Source of the DNA: Streptomyces ficellus
GTDB taxonomy: Bacteria > Actinomycetota > Actinomycetes > Streptomycetales > Streptomycetaceae
Direction: 5' to 3'
Length of the DNA stretch: 64,000 nucleotides
NCBI RefSeq assembly: GCF_030406405.1
Contig: NZ_JAUEPL010000003.1
Location: 124,001 to 188,000 of the forward strand
The notes under the pieces are model-generated. The model was not told the origin of the DNA, ran no database searches, and was given only the letters and a program-made list of their open reading frames with translations. Below are positions 28,365 through 36,249 of this stretch, in pieces. Every line of letters starts with the position of its first letter. Positions within the stretch are counted from its first letter, which is position 1. The position numbers were made by a program, and so were the translations under genes.

Positions 28365-28928
28365 TCAGGGGCGCTTCGGCTCCAGGTGGAGCGCGGTGAT
28401 CCCGCAGGCGAAGGGGCGGGCGGTGACCAGGCGGAGTCGCTGATAGGCCCCCGTGTTGGGGAAGACGGGCATTCCGGAGCCGAGCGCGGTGGGGTTGACG
28501 AGCAGGTGGAGCTCGTCGAGCAGGTCCTCGGCGATCAGGCTCTGTACGAGCGTGGCGCCGCCGTAGGCGATGATGTCGCCGCCCGGCTGGGCCTTGAGCT
28601 TGTGCACGGTCTCGGCGAGGTCGCCGCCCGCGACGACGGCGTTGTCCCAGGGGGACTCGGTGAGGGTGCGGGAGATGACGACCTTGGGCGTGGTGTTCAT
28701 CTTGTCGATGGACGCCTGGTCCTCGCCCTCCGGCCCGGCCGCCCAGGTGGGGATGAACCCCTCGGCGAGCTTGCGGCCGAGCACGATGCAGTCGACCGGT
28801 TCGGTGAGCGCGTCGAGGTAGGCGTTGATGTCGTCGGTCCACGGGAACGTCAGCCAGTCCATCTCGCCGTTCGGGCCGGCCATGTAGCCGTCGACGCTCA
28901 TCTGGACCTGAAGCTTGAACGTGCGCAT
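28365..28928 (-). CDS. Dihydrofolate reductase / RibD C-terminal family protein
   Basis: 187 residues of the RibD_C/YyaP-like dihydrofolate-reductase superfamily. It has the typical start (FKLQVQMSVDGYMAG), a central IVLGRKLAEGF and the NADPH-binding segment DIIAYGGATLVQSLI. The family binds NAD(P)H; few members have a known substrate, so it should not be called folA. ATG 28928. It lies 98 bases downstream of tetR 29027-29593 on the same strand and may be cotranscribed. Confidence 0.85.
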   Translation of the reverse strand: MRTFKLQVQMSVDGYMAGPNGEMDWLTFPWTDDINAYLDALTEPVDCIVLGRKLAEGFIPTWAAGPEGEDQASIDKMNTTPKVVISRTLTESPWDNAVVAGGDLAETVHKLKAQPGGDIIAYGGATLVQSLIAEDLLDELHLLVNPTALGSGMPVFPNTGAYQRLRLVTARPFACGITALHLEPKRP

Positions 28929-29026
28929 GGGGTGCGTTCCTTATCCATCGCGGAGCTGTTGGTGTCGTCGTCCATGCAGACCGGCGCCGGGGCGCAAACT
29001 CATCGGCCGGCCGTAGGGATTGTCGA

Positions 29027-29593
29027 TCAGGTCCTGAACAGCAGGCCGGTGAGCGAGCTGAAGACGTCCTCCGGGGCCCGGTCGCCCACCGGGTCGGTGA
29101 GGTTGTGGGTCAGGAACAGGGTCGCGAAGCCGTGGGCCAGGGACCAGGCCGCGATGCCCGCGAGGCGGGCGTCGTCCGTGTCGACCGCCTCGGCCACGGC
29201 CTCGCGCAGGCGGTCGCCCGCGCGGGACTTGGCCTCCGCAAGGGCCGGATCGGTGGGGTGGTGGAGGTCCGGCTGGAACATGACCTGGAAGTGCGCCGGG
29301 TGGTCCGTGGCGAAGCGGACGTACCGTACGCCCGCGTCGCGCAGGCCGGCGGCGTCCGCGAGCGTGCTCGCCAGCAGGTCGAAGCCCTCCGTCGCGATGG
29401 CGGTCAGCAGCCCCGCGCGGTCCTTGAAGTGGTGGGCGGGGGCCGCGTGGGAGACGCCCGCGCGGCGGGCCAGGCCGCGCAGGCTCAGCGCGGCCGGGCC
29501 GTCGGTGCGGATGACGTCGAGGGCGGCGGTGAGGACCGCCCGCCGCAGGTCTCCGTGGTGGTAGGCGTCTCGGCTGCCGGTGCTTCTCGTCAT
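29027..29593 (-). CDS. TetR family regulator divergent from SCO6745-family gene
   Basis: 188 residues. HTH segment RGLARRAGVSHAAPAHHFKDRAGLL after DAYHHGDLRRAVLTAALDVI, then a ligand domain with the AAWSLAHGFATLFL helix seen in the WHG-type TetR C-terminal family. ATG 29593. It faces the gene at 29683 across 89 bases that contain an inverted repeat and a duplicated half-site, so it probably represses itself and that neighbour (inference). Confidence 0.88.
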   Translation of the reverse strand: MTRSTGSRDAYHHGDLRRAVLTAALDVIRTDGPAALSLRGLARRAGVSHAAPAHHFKDRAGLLTAIATEGFDLLASTLADAAGLRDAGVRYVRFATDHPAHFQVMFQPDLHHPTDPALAEAKSRAGDRLREAVAEAVDTDDARLAGIAAWSLAHGFATLFLTHNLTDPVGDRAPEDVFSSLTGLLFRT

Positions 29594-29609
29594 GGGATCA
29601 GCGTATGCC

Positions 29610-29672
29610 CCATCTAGGCATTGACAAGTTGGGGTTCGGTGGGGACGCTCCATCTAGGCAATGTCTAGATGG
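29610..29672. promoter_or_regulatory. Inverted/direct repeat operator candidate
   Basis: CCATCTAG-N7-CTAGATGG (29650-29672) is a perfect 8-bp inverted repeat. CCATCTAGGCA is also repeated 40 bp upstream (29610-29620). It lies between divergent tetR and the SCO6745-family gene. Confidence 0.6.
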
Positions 29673-29682
29673 GGGGTCGGTC

Positions 29683-30537
29683 ATGGACGTCACGCGCGTA
29701 CGCCGGATGTGGCACCTGCTGGAGCCGCTGCACGCGGTGCTCTACTACGCGCCGGAGGCCGTCGAGGAGGCCGCAGCCCTCGGGTACGGCACCGAGGAGC
29801 GCTGGCCGGCTTACTTCGCGTGGCGGGCCGCGCCGCTCGGGGCCGTGGGCGCCGGACCGGTGGCGGCCGCGTTCTACAGCTTCAGCCCCGCGATGGTGGA
29901 GCGGTACGTGCCGGCCGCGTGGGACGTCGCCGCGCCCGGGGACGTACTCGCGGCGCGGCTGCGGGCGGTGGACCGGTTCTACCGGCGGCTGCTCGGGCCG
30001 GCGGTGCGCGAGCTGGACGCGGCAGCCGCCCTCGCGCGCCGCGCCGCCGAAGCCGCCGTACCCGCCGGGCGGCCCCTCGCCGCCGCCAACGCCGCCCTGG
30101 AGTGGCCCGAGGAGCCGCACCTGGTGCTGTGGCAGGCCGCGACCGTGCTGCGCGAGCACCGTGGCGACGGGCACCTCGCCGCGCTGCTCACCGCCGGGCT
30201 GGACCCCGTCGAGGCGCTCGTCTCGTTCGCCGCCATCGGCGCCGCGTCCACGCAGACCTTCGCCAGTCGCGGCTGGAGCGAGGCGGAATGGGCCGCCGCC
30301 CGCGAACGGCTCGCCGCCCGCGGGCTCGTGACGGCGGACGGCGCCGCGACCGACGCGGGGCGCGCCCTGCGCGCCGAGGTCGAGCGGCGTACGGACGAAC
30401 TGGCCGCCGGCCCCTGGGTGGCCCTCGGCGACAAGGACACGGAGCGGCTCGCCGAGGCGCTCGGCGGCGCATGGGTCGCCGTTCTGGGCGCCGGGCTGCT
30501 GCCGCGCGAGAACACCCTGGGGGTGGGCAAGGTGTAG
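29683..30537 (+). CDS. SCO6745 family protein
   Basis: 284 residues with the pattern MWHLLEPLHAVLYYAPEA ... AYFAWRAAPLGAVGAGPV ... FYSFSPAMVERYVPAAWDVA, which I recognise as the actinomycete SCO6745 family of unknown function; the C-terminal part resembles a winged-helix (ARERLAARGLVTADGAATDAGRALRAEVE). ATG 29683 is chosen, with GGGGGG upstream and just after the operator-like repeat; the frame is open further left without a ribosome site. It is probably controlled by the divergent TetR. Confidence 0.75.
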   Translation: MDVTRVRRMWHLLEPLHAVLYYAPEAVEEAAALGYGTEERWPAYFAWRAAPLGAVGAGPVAAAFYSFSPAMVERYVPAAWDVAAPGDVLAARLRAVDRFYRRLLGPAVRELDAAAALARRAAEAAVPAGRPLAAANAALEWPEEPHLVLWQAATVLREHRGDGHLAALLTAGLDPVEALVSFAAIGAASTQTFASRGWSEAEWAAARERLAARGLVTADGAATDAGRALRAEVERRTDELAAGPWVALGDKDTERLAEALGGAWVAVLGAGLLPRENTLGVGKV

Positions 30538-30553
30538 CCCCTACGATTCGGGC

Positions 30554-31300
30554 ATGCGTACGCCCCGAACCGCCCTGCCCGCCGCGGCCCTCGCCGTCGC
30601 CGCGTCACTCGCCGTCGCGGGATGCGAGACCGCCGTTGACGGCCCGTCAGGTCCGGAGTCGTCCGCGGGTGCGTTCAGTCCGCTGCGCAACCCGGACGGT
30701 ACGAAGCCGGGCCTCGCACCCCTCACCTCCGACGCCGACCGCTCCGAGGCGCGCCGGCTCCTCGAACGGCTCGCCGTGAAGGGGCGCGGCCCGAAGACCG
30801 GGTACGACCGGGACGAGTTCGGGTACGCCTGGATGGACACCGCGGACGGCGTACCACTGGCCCGCAACGGCTGCGACACGCGCAACGACCTGCTCCGGCG
30901 CGACGGCCAGGAGGTGCGGTTCCGCAAGGGGTCCACCTGTGTGGTCGTGGCGATGACCCTGAACGACCCGTACACCGGCAAGGCGATCGAGTGGCGCAAA
31001 CAGCGGGCCGCCGAGGTGCAGATAGACCACGTCGTACCGCTGTCCTACAGCTGGCAGATGGGCGCCTCCCGCTGGCCGGAGCGCAAGCGCGAGCAGCTGG
31101 CGAACGACCCGCTGAACCTGCTGCCCGTCGAGGGCCGCGCCAACTCGGCGAAGGGCGACTCGGGCCCGGCGTCCTGGCTCCCGCCGGACAGGCGCATCCG
31201 CTGCGCGTACGCGGTGCGGTTCGCCCAGGCCGCGCTCAAGTACGAGCTGCCGGTCACGGCGGCGGACAAGGGCATGATGCTGCGGCAGTGCGGCGGTTGA
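30554..31300 (+). CDS. Secreted HNH-endonuclease-family lipoprotein
   Basis: 248 residues. Signal peptide with lipobox LAVAGC (Cys24). After about 60 residues comes the GmrSD-C/DUF1524-like HNH nuclease domain: RNDLLRRDG, AAEVQIDHVVPLSYSW (catalytic His) and NDPLNLLPVEGRANSAKGD (Asn), with PDRRIRCAYAVRF near the end. Two domain cysteines precede the HNH core. Probably a membrane-anchored extracellular nuclease for nucleic-acid scavenging or competition; activity is inferred. Gap of 16 bases after the SCO6745-family gene, so it may share its transcript. Confidence 0.85.
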   Translation: MRTPRTALPAAALAVAASLAVAGCETAVDGPSGPESSAGAFSPLRNPDGTKPGLAPLTSDADRSEARRLLERLAVKGRGPKTGYDRDEFGYAWMDTADGVPLARNGCDTRNDLLRRDGQEVRFRKGSTCVVVAMTLNDPYTGKAIEWRKQRAAEVQIDHVVPLSYSWQMGASRWPERKREQLANDPLNLLPVEGRANSAKGDSGPASWLPPDRRIRCAYAVRFAQAALKYELPVTAADKGMMLRQCGG

Positions 31301-31360
31301 GCCGATGACCGCGCTGTACGCCGAGCGCCATGCGCGGGTACGGGACCGGCTGTGAACGTA

Positions 31361-31401
31361 CGGGAGGGGAGGCCGCACCCCTGTGGCGGCCTCCCCTCCC
31401 G
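31361..31401. terminator. Bidirectional terminator
   Basis: Perfect 16-bp stem (31361-31376 with 31386-31401) and a 9-nt loop, between the HNH gene and the convergent lipoprotein gene. Confidence 0.85.
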
Positions 31402-31415
31402 GGTCCCCACGGGCC

Positions 31416-32183
31416 CTACTGCCAGGACTGGTGCTGCCCCAGCTGGTCCGGGTCGAGGATGTCCTTCGCTGCGGGCTTCTTCGCCGGGACCGGCTTGTCG
31501 TACGCGGAGAAGGACATCGTGCCGGGCTCCTCGCCGCCCTTCTGCTCGATCTTCAGCAGGTACGGCTTGCCTTCCGTGGCGACGTACATCGTGGTCGTCG
31601 TCCCGCCGCTGGACTCGGTGAGCCGCAGGGCCTTTCGGCCGCCCACGGTGGTCTCCTCGCCCCTGCGGGCGGAGGTGAGGCCGGTGTCGAAGTCGGCCAG
31701 CATCGCGTCCAGTTCGCAGAACGCCAGACTGTCCTTGTTCGAGGGGTCGGCCACGTCCGTCGCCACCCATCGGCCGCGCAGTTGCTTGAGGACCGCCGCG
31801 TTCTCCTCGGCGGAGCCCCCCTCGTTCTGTTCGCGGAGGAACGCCTCGTCGAAGCGCATGTACGCGACCTTGCTGTCGGTCTTGAGGATCTCCGCCGTGC
31901 CCGTGGGGCCGAGGGTGAGGGTGCCCGCGCACCGGCCCTTGGTGTCCATGGACATGTACGCCCTGATCCGGCCGTCGGCGTCGCCGTCGGAGGCCGAGAG
32001 GTTCACGTCGAGGGTGAGGGAGGAGGCGGTCTTGGTCGCCGCGATGGCCTTGTTGGCTATCTGGGGGCCGGACAGGCCCGCGAACGGGCCGGTCGCCTCG
32101 GCCTCCTGGCCGAGCGGGCCGCACGCCGTGAGGCCGAGCACCGTGACGCCGAGCACAGCGGTGGCGCGGACGATGGCACGCAT
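31416..32183 (-). CDS. Lipoprotein of LppX/LprG-like type
   Basis: 255 residues. Lipoprotein signal ending VLGLTACGPL (Cys21). The mature part begins FAGLSGPQIANKAIAATKTASSLTLDVNLSA and continues with alternating strands such as KVAYMRFDEAFL and MYVATEGKPYLLKIEQKGG, as in mycobacterial LppX/LprG lipid-binding proteins and their Streptomyces relatives. ATG 32183 is chosen. It is 41 bases downstream of the DUF4190 gene and likely in one operon. A lipid- or envelope-handling role is inference. Confidence 0.8.
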   Translation of the reverse strand: MRAIVRATAVLGVTVLGLTACGPLGQEAEATGPFAGLSGPQIANKAIAATKTASSLTLDVNLSASDGDADGRIRAYMSMDTKGRCAGTLTLGPTGTAEILKTDSKVAYMRFDEAFLREQNEGGSAEENAAVLKQLRGRWVATDVADPSNKDSLAFCELDAMLADFDTGLTSARRGEETTVGGRKALRLTESSGGTTTTMYVATEGKPYLLKIEQKGGEEPGTMSFSAYDKPVPAKKPAAKDILDPDQLGQHQSWQ

Positions 32184-32224
32184 GGGGATGTTCTGCAGAA
32201 GGGGAGGAAGGGGAAGGGGGCGGG

Positions 32225-33079
32225 TCAGAGCTTCAGCTCCCACTGGGAGGCGTTGTAGTCGAAGCCGGGGGTGACCTCGACGGTCAGGTTCTTCGCGGTG
32301 GCCGGCGCGTCGAAGGCGTACTTCACCGTGGCCTTCTTGCCGGGCATCACCGTGCCCTGGAAGCCCGTGCCGTACGTGTCGCCGTCGAAGATCTCCTCGG
32401 CGTTGACGCCGTCCTCGCCCGCGCGGGCGCTCACGGTGACCGTGCTCGTGTCGAACCTCTCCTTGCCCGCGTTCTCGATGACGATCGTGACCTCGTACGC
32501 CTTGTTGCCCTTGGTGTGGCCGCTGGCGAACTCGCCGGGCTCGATGGACGTGGCCTCGGAGACGGTGACCTGGAGGTCGTCGTCGTAGATGGAGGTGTCG
32601 CCGGCGGCCAGGCCCTTGCCCTTGTCGCCCTTGGCGCCGTCGCCCGCCGTGCCGCTGTCGCCCTTGGCGCTCTCACCGGCCGCCGGGGCCTTGGTGGCGG
32701 TCTGGCCGAGATCCTTGTTGAGCTCGTTCACCGCGTCGTCCACGGCCTTGAAGGTGATCACCGCGCCGACCACCGAGAGGATCACGGCCACCAGGCCCAG
32801 GATCGCGCCGGTCGTCGTGACGCCCTTGTTGGTGGCCTCGCCGCGCTTGACGCGGCCCCGGCCGGACAGGCCGAGGATCAGGGCGATCAGGCCGAGGATG
32901 CCCGCCAGCCAGAAGAAGAAGGGGATGAAGCCCGAGACCGTACCGATGATGCCGAGCACGAGTGCCGTGGTGCCCAGCCCGTTGCGGGCCGGGTGCGCCG
33001 GCTGGGTCGGCTGGGCCGGCGGCTGCGGGGCGGCGGGCTGGTCGGCGCCGTACGGAGGCTGCTGCATGGAGTGGGACAT
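32225..33079 (-). CDS. DUF4190/DUF4352 membrane-anchored protein
   Basis: 284 residues. A Pro/Gln-rich cytoplasmic start precedes two hydrophobic helices (LGTTALVLGIIGTVSGFIPF-type, about 36-70, and about 95-117) matching DUF4190. A Lys/Gly/Asp-rich spacer leads to an extracytoplasmic beta-rich DUF4352-like domain (YEVTIVIENAGKERFDTSTVTV ... PGKKATVKYAFD). ATG 33079 follows GGGAGG. It is first in an operon with the lipoprotein and divergent from the methylase-like gene. Function unknown; cell-envelope location expected. Confidence 0.82.
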   Translation of the reverse strand: MSHSMQQPPYGADQPAAPQPPAQPTQPAHPARNGLGTTALVLGIIGTVSGFIPFFFWLAGILGLIALILGLSGRGRVKRGEATNKGVTTTGAILGLVAVILSVVGAVITFKAVDDAVNELNKDLGQTATKAPAAGESAKGDSGTAGDGAKGDKGKGLAAGDTSIYDDDLQVTVSEATSIEPGEFASGHTKGNKAYEVTIVIENAGKERFDTSTVTVSARAGEDGVNAEEIFDGDTYGTGFQGTVMPGKKATVKYAFDAPATAKNLTVEVTPGFDYNASQWELKL

Positions 33080-33200
33080 GGGGTTGCCCTCCCGGACATG
33101 ACTGAGGTGTGACCGGGTCTGCCGCAGGGCCCCCGTGTCGTGGTGCGTCAATAAGAACAGAGCCTGTGAACCGAGTCAACACGGCTTACGTGGGGCAGGT

Positions 33201-33209
33201 TTATCCACA
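33201..33209 (+). promoter_or_regulatory. DnaA-box-like sequence
   Basis: TTATCCACA, identical to the consensus DnaA box, in the 202-bp gap between divergent genes. A single site; its significance is uncertain. Confidence 0.3.
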
Positions 33210-33281
33210 GTGTGAAACGAAGGGTTCGGCGTGCCGCTGTACGATCGGGGACACAGCAGCGGGATGAGGGGAGTCAGCCAC

Positions 33282-35378
33282 GTGCCGGACAACGCAGCAG
33301 AGGTGACCGGGGCGGCGGGCGCGGCCGAGGTCACCGCGGCCGGGATCGCCCGGCTCGCCGGGGTGGGACGGGCCGCCGTCAGCAACTGGCGGCGCCGGCA
33401 CGCCGACTTCCCCAAGCCCGTGGGCGGCACGGAGACCAGCCCCTCCTTCGCCCTCGGCGACGTCGAGCGGTGGCTGCGCGCCCAGGGCAAGCTCGCCGAG
33501 GTGCCGCTGCGCGAACGGGTCTGGCAGCAGGTCACCGCACACCCCGCCGGCGCGGTCACGGCGCTCGTCCACGCCGGCTGCGCCCTCCTGCTCGTACGGG
33601 ACAGGTCCAGCGGCTGGCTGAAGCTGACCGCCCTGTCCGACGAGCGGATGGCCGAGCTGCTGCCCACCGCCCTGGAGGAGGTTCTGACCCTCCGCTTCGG
33701 CGTCGAGCGGGCCGTGCCCACCCCCCACCTGAGCGCGCTCCTGCCCTCCGTCCCACTGCTGCGCGCCGTCACCGAGCTCGCCGCCGAGACCGGCGCCCGG
33801 CAGGCCTTCGAGTTCCTCCTCGGCCGCCACCTGGACGCCAACCCGCGCCAGTACACCCTCACCCCGCCCGGGCCCGCCGCCCTCATGGCCGAGCTCGCGG
33901 GCCGGGCCGAAACCGTCCTCGACCCCGCGTGCGGCACCGGCGCCCTGCTGTGCGCCGTCGCCCGGCCCACCGCTGTGTACGCCCAGGAAACCGACCGTGA
34001 CCTGGCCGCGCTCACCGCCCTGCGGCTGGCGCTGCACTCGGAAGCCGAAATCCGTGCCCAGGTGGGCGACGCCCTGCGCGCCGACGCGTACCTGGGGCTC
34101 ACGGCCGACGCGGTCCTCTGCCACCCGCCGTTCAACGAACGCAACTGGGGCCACGACGAACTGGCCTACGACCCGCGCTGGGAGTACGGCTTCCCGGCCC
34201 GCACCGAATCCGAACTGGCCTGGGTCCAGCACGCCCTGGCCCGGCTGCGCCCCGGCGGCACCGCCGTCCTGCTGATGCCGCCCGCCGCCGCGTCCCGCCG
34301 CTCCGGCCGCCGCATCCGCGCCGACCTGCTGCGCCGCGGCGCCCTGCGGGCGGTCGTCGCCCTGCCGGCCGGCGCGGCACCCCCGTACGGCATTCCGCTC
34401 CACCTGTGGGTGCTGCGCAAGCCCGTCACGGGCGCCCCCGCCTCGCCCGAGCTGCTCGTCGTGGACGCCTCGGAACACACCGACGCCCGCCGGGACAAGC
34501 TCGACTGGCAAGCCGTCCACAACGCCGTACTCGACGCGTGGGGGCCCTTCGACAAGCACGGCACCGTCACCGAACAGCCCGGCGCCCACCGCTGCGTGCC
34601 CGTCATCGAACTCCTCGACGACGACGTGGACCTGGCACCCGCCCGCCACCTGCCGCCCCAGGCCGCCGCCGGAGGCGCCGACGAGCTGGCCGCCGTGCGC
34701 GACCGGCTGACGGCCGTGCTGCGCCGGACCGGCGAGCTTACCCCGCCCCCCGTCCGGCCCGCCGCCCGCACGGCACCCCTTCGCGCCCCCGGTGTCACCG
34801 TGGGCGAACTGGCCCGCACCGGCGCCCTGGAACTGCGCGCGGGCGGCGCGGGCGGTGCGGGTGGTGCGGGCGGTGCGGGTGGCGGCACCGGCGGCACGGG
34901 GGCCGTCCCCGTCCTCACCGAGCAGGACGTCCTCGCCGGCCAGGCCCCTTCCGGCAGCCTCCCCGAAGGGCCGGGCGAGCAGCCCGTGCTCGTACGCGCC
35001 GGTGACGTCGTCGTCCCCGTCCTCGGCGGCGGGTCCATCGCCCGCGTCGTCGACGACGCCACGGCGGGCGCCGCGCTGGGCCGCAACCTCCAGCTGCTGC
35101 GCCCCGACCCGGCGGCCCTCGACCCCTGGTTCCTGGCGGGGTTCCTGCGCGGCACCGCCAACAACCGGCAGGCCAGCAGTTACGCGTCCACCGCCACCCG
35201 CCTCGATGTACGGCGCCTCCAACTGCCCCGCCTTCCGCTCGCCGAACAGCAGCGGTACGGCGAGCGGTTCCGCGCCCTGGCGGAGTTCGAGGAGGCGCTG
35301 CGCCTGACGGGGCGGCTGGGGGAGCGGCTGGTGCGGGGCATGTACGACGGGCTGACGGACGGCACGGTGGAGGCCTGA
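33282..35378 (+). CDS. Orphan HsdM/HsdS-like N6-adenine methylase fusion with N-terminal HTH
   Basis: 698 residues. The N-terminal HTH (AGIARLAGVGRAAVSNWRRRHADFP) is followed by a type I methylase-like core with SAM motif I VLDPACGTGALL and a catalytic-loop position reading CHPPFNER, where Asn/Asp/Ser is expected before PPF. The C-terminal 200 residues resemble half an HsdS recognition subunit (LVRAGDVVVPVLGGGSIARVV ... LQLLRPDPAALDPWFLAGFLRG ... LDVRRLQLPRLPLAEQQRYGE). A Gly/Ala-Gly repeat lies near residues 523-540. No restriction subunit is nearby. GTG 33282 follows GAGGGGAG. It may be an inactive or regulatory DNA-binding methylase relative. Specificity is unknown. Confidence 0.8.
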   Translation: MPDNAAEVTGAAGAAEVTAAGIARLAGVGRAAVSNWRRRHADFPKPVGGTETSPSFALGDVERWLRAQGKLAEVPLRERVWQQVTAHPAGAVTALVHAGCALLLVRDRSSGWLKLTALSDERMAELLPTALEEVLTLRFGVERAVPTPHLSALLPSVPLLRAVTELAAETGARQAFEFLLGRHLDANPRQYTLTPPGPAALMAELAGRAETVLDPACGTGALLCAVARPTAVYAQETDRDLAALTALRLALHSEAEIRAQVGDALRADAYLGLTADAVLCHPPFNERNWGHDELAYDPRWEYGFPARTESELAWVQHALARLRPGGTAVLLMPPAAASRRSGRRIRADLLRRGALRAVVALPAGAAPPYGIPLHLWVLRKPVTGAPASPELLVVDASEHTDARRDKLDWQAVHNAVLDAWGPFDKHGTVTEQPGAHRCVPVIELLDDDVDLAPARHLPPQAAAGGADELAAVRDRLTAVLRRTGELTPPPVRPAARTAPLRAPGVTVGELARTGALELRAGGAGGAGGAGGAGGGTGGTGAVPVLTEQDVLAGQAPSGSLPEGPGEQPVLVRAGDVVVPVLGGGSIARVVDDATAGAALGRNLQLLRPDPAALDPWFLAGFLRGTANNRQASSYASTATRLDVRRLQLPRLPLAEQQRYGERFRALAEFEEALRLTGRLGERLVRGMYDGLTDGTVEA

Positions 35379-35385
35379 GGGCTCA

Positions 35386-35498
35386 GGACTGAGGACTCAG
35401 GACTGAGGACTGAGGACTGATGCCCCTCAGGCACGGGGCGTGGGCGCGGGGCGTGAGCGCGTGGCCTGAGCAGCGGGGCGTGGGCGGCGGGGCGTGAG
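35386..35498. repeat. Short tandem repeats after the methylase-like gene
   Basis: Five tandem heptamers GGACTGA (one GGACTCA) at 35386-35420, then several GGGGCGTGG/GGGGCGTGAG units between 35435 and 35498. They begin 8 bases after the TGA stop, and the heptamers again contain a TGA. Confidence 0.85.
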
Positions 35499-35517
35499 AG
35501 AGGGGGCACGCATCCGT

Positions 35518-35536
35518 TTGTTGATCGGTTCAACAA
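35518..35536. promoter_or_regulatory. Perfect inverted repeat upstream of the kinase operon
   Basis: TTGTTGA-N5-TCAACAA, 7-bp arms, about 84 bases upstream of the ATG of the first gene of the membrane protein/kinase operon. An operator candidate; the regulator is unknown. The rest of 35499-35619 is unremarkable. Confidence 0.5.
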
Positions 35537-35619
35537 CGGTTCCGTACAACCCGGGGCCGGTTGTCGGTGTCGGTGTATACGCTCACTTCCGTATCCGACT
35601 CGTTCGCCCAGGAGCAGCA

Positions 35620-36249
35620 ATGTACGGCCCCGGCCCCGGCATCGTGCCGCCTCAGCCCCGTCGCCCGTCGACGACGGCGGTGGTCGTGCTGCGCGTCGTC
35701 TTCGCGCTCCTGCCGCTGCTGAGCATCGGCTTCCTGACGTGGGCGACGACGCTGCGGCTCGCGATCGTGACCCGCAAGGCGCTGGACTGGGCGCTGTTCG
35801 CCCTGTCCGTCGTGTTCATCATCGTCGGCCTGGCCTTCACCACCGATGACATCGACTCGCTCCAGATGGACCTGGCGATGGGTGGCATCATCCTGAACGC
35901 CGCGGTCTTCACCGGCTACTTCCTGTACGCCGACCTCCGCCACTACGAGCGGCGCTACGCCGAGCCCGCCCCGAACCCGTACGCGGCGACGTTCCCCCAG
36001 CAGACGGCCGGTTACGGCTATCCGCAGCCCTACGGGCACACGCCCCAGCCCCACCTCCAGCCACCGATACCCCCGCAGCCCCACCTCCAGCCCGAGCCCC
36101 AGCTCCAAGCCCCGGCCCCCGCCCCGATCCAGCCGCAGCCGCAGCCCCAGCCGCCCGCCCCCGCCAAGCCCCCGTCGCACCGCATCGACCAGGTGCGCGC
36201 CGAGCTCGACGAACTCAGCGACCTCCTCCGCAAGGAAGAGGACAAGTGA
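35620..36249 (+). CDS. Membrane protein with Pro/Gln-rich tail, kinase-operon partner
   Basis: 209 residues with three or four hydrophobic segments (about 20-45, 55-75 and 90-108). A cytoplasmic tail of repeated QPHLQP/QPQPQP units and a short C-terminal helix (VRAELDELSDLLRKEED) follow. ATG 35620 with GGAG 6 bases upstream. The TGA overlaps the kinase GTG (GTGA), so the two are translationally coupled. It may tether or signal to the otherwise soluble kinase (inference). No family recognised. Confidence 0.75.
   Translation: MYGPGPGIVPPQPRRPSTTAVVVLRVVFALLPLLSIGFLTWATTLRLAIVTRKALDWALFALSVVFIIVGLAFTTDDIDSLQMDLAMGGIILNAAVFTGYFLYADLRHYERRYAEPAPNPYAATFPQQTAGYGYPQPYGHTPQPHLQPPIPPQPHLQPEPQLQAPAPAPIQPQPQPQPPAPAKPPSHRIDQVRAELDELSDLLRKEEDK

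Noticed and set aside
33282..35378. Complete restriction-modification system
   Set aside because: No endonuclease or separate specificity gene lies on either side; only a methylase-like fusion is present.
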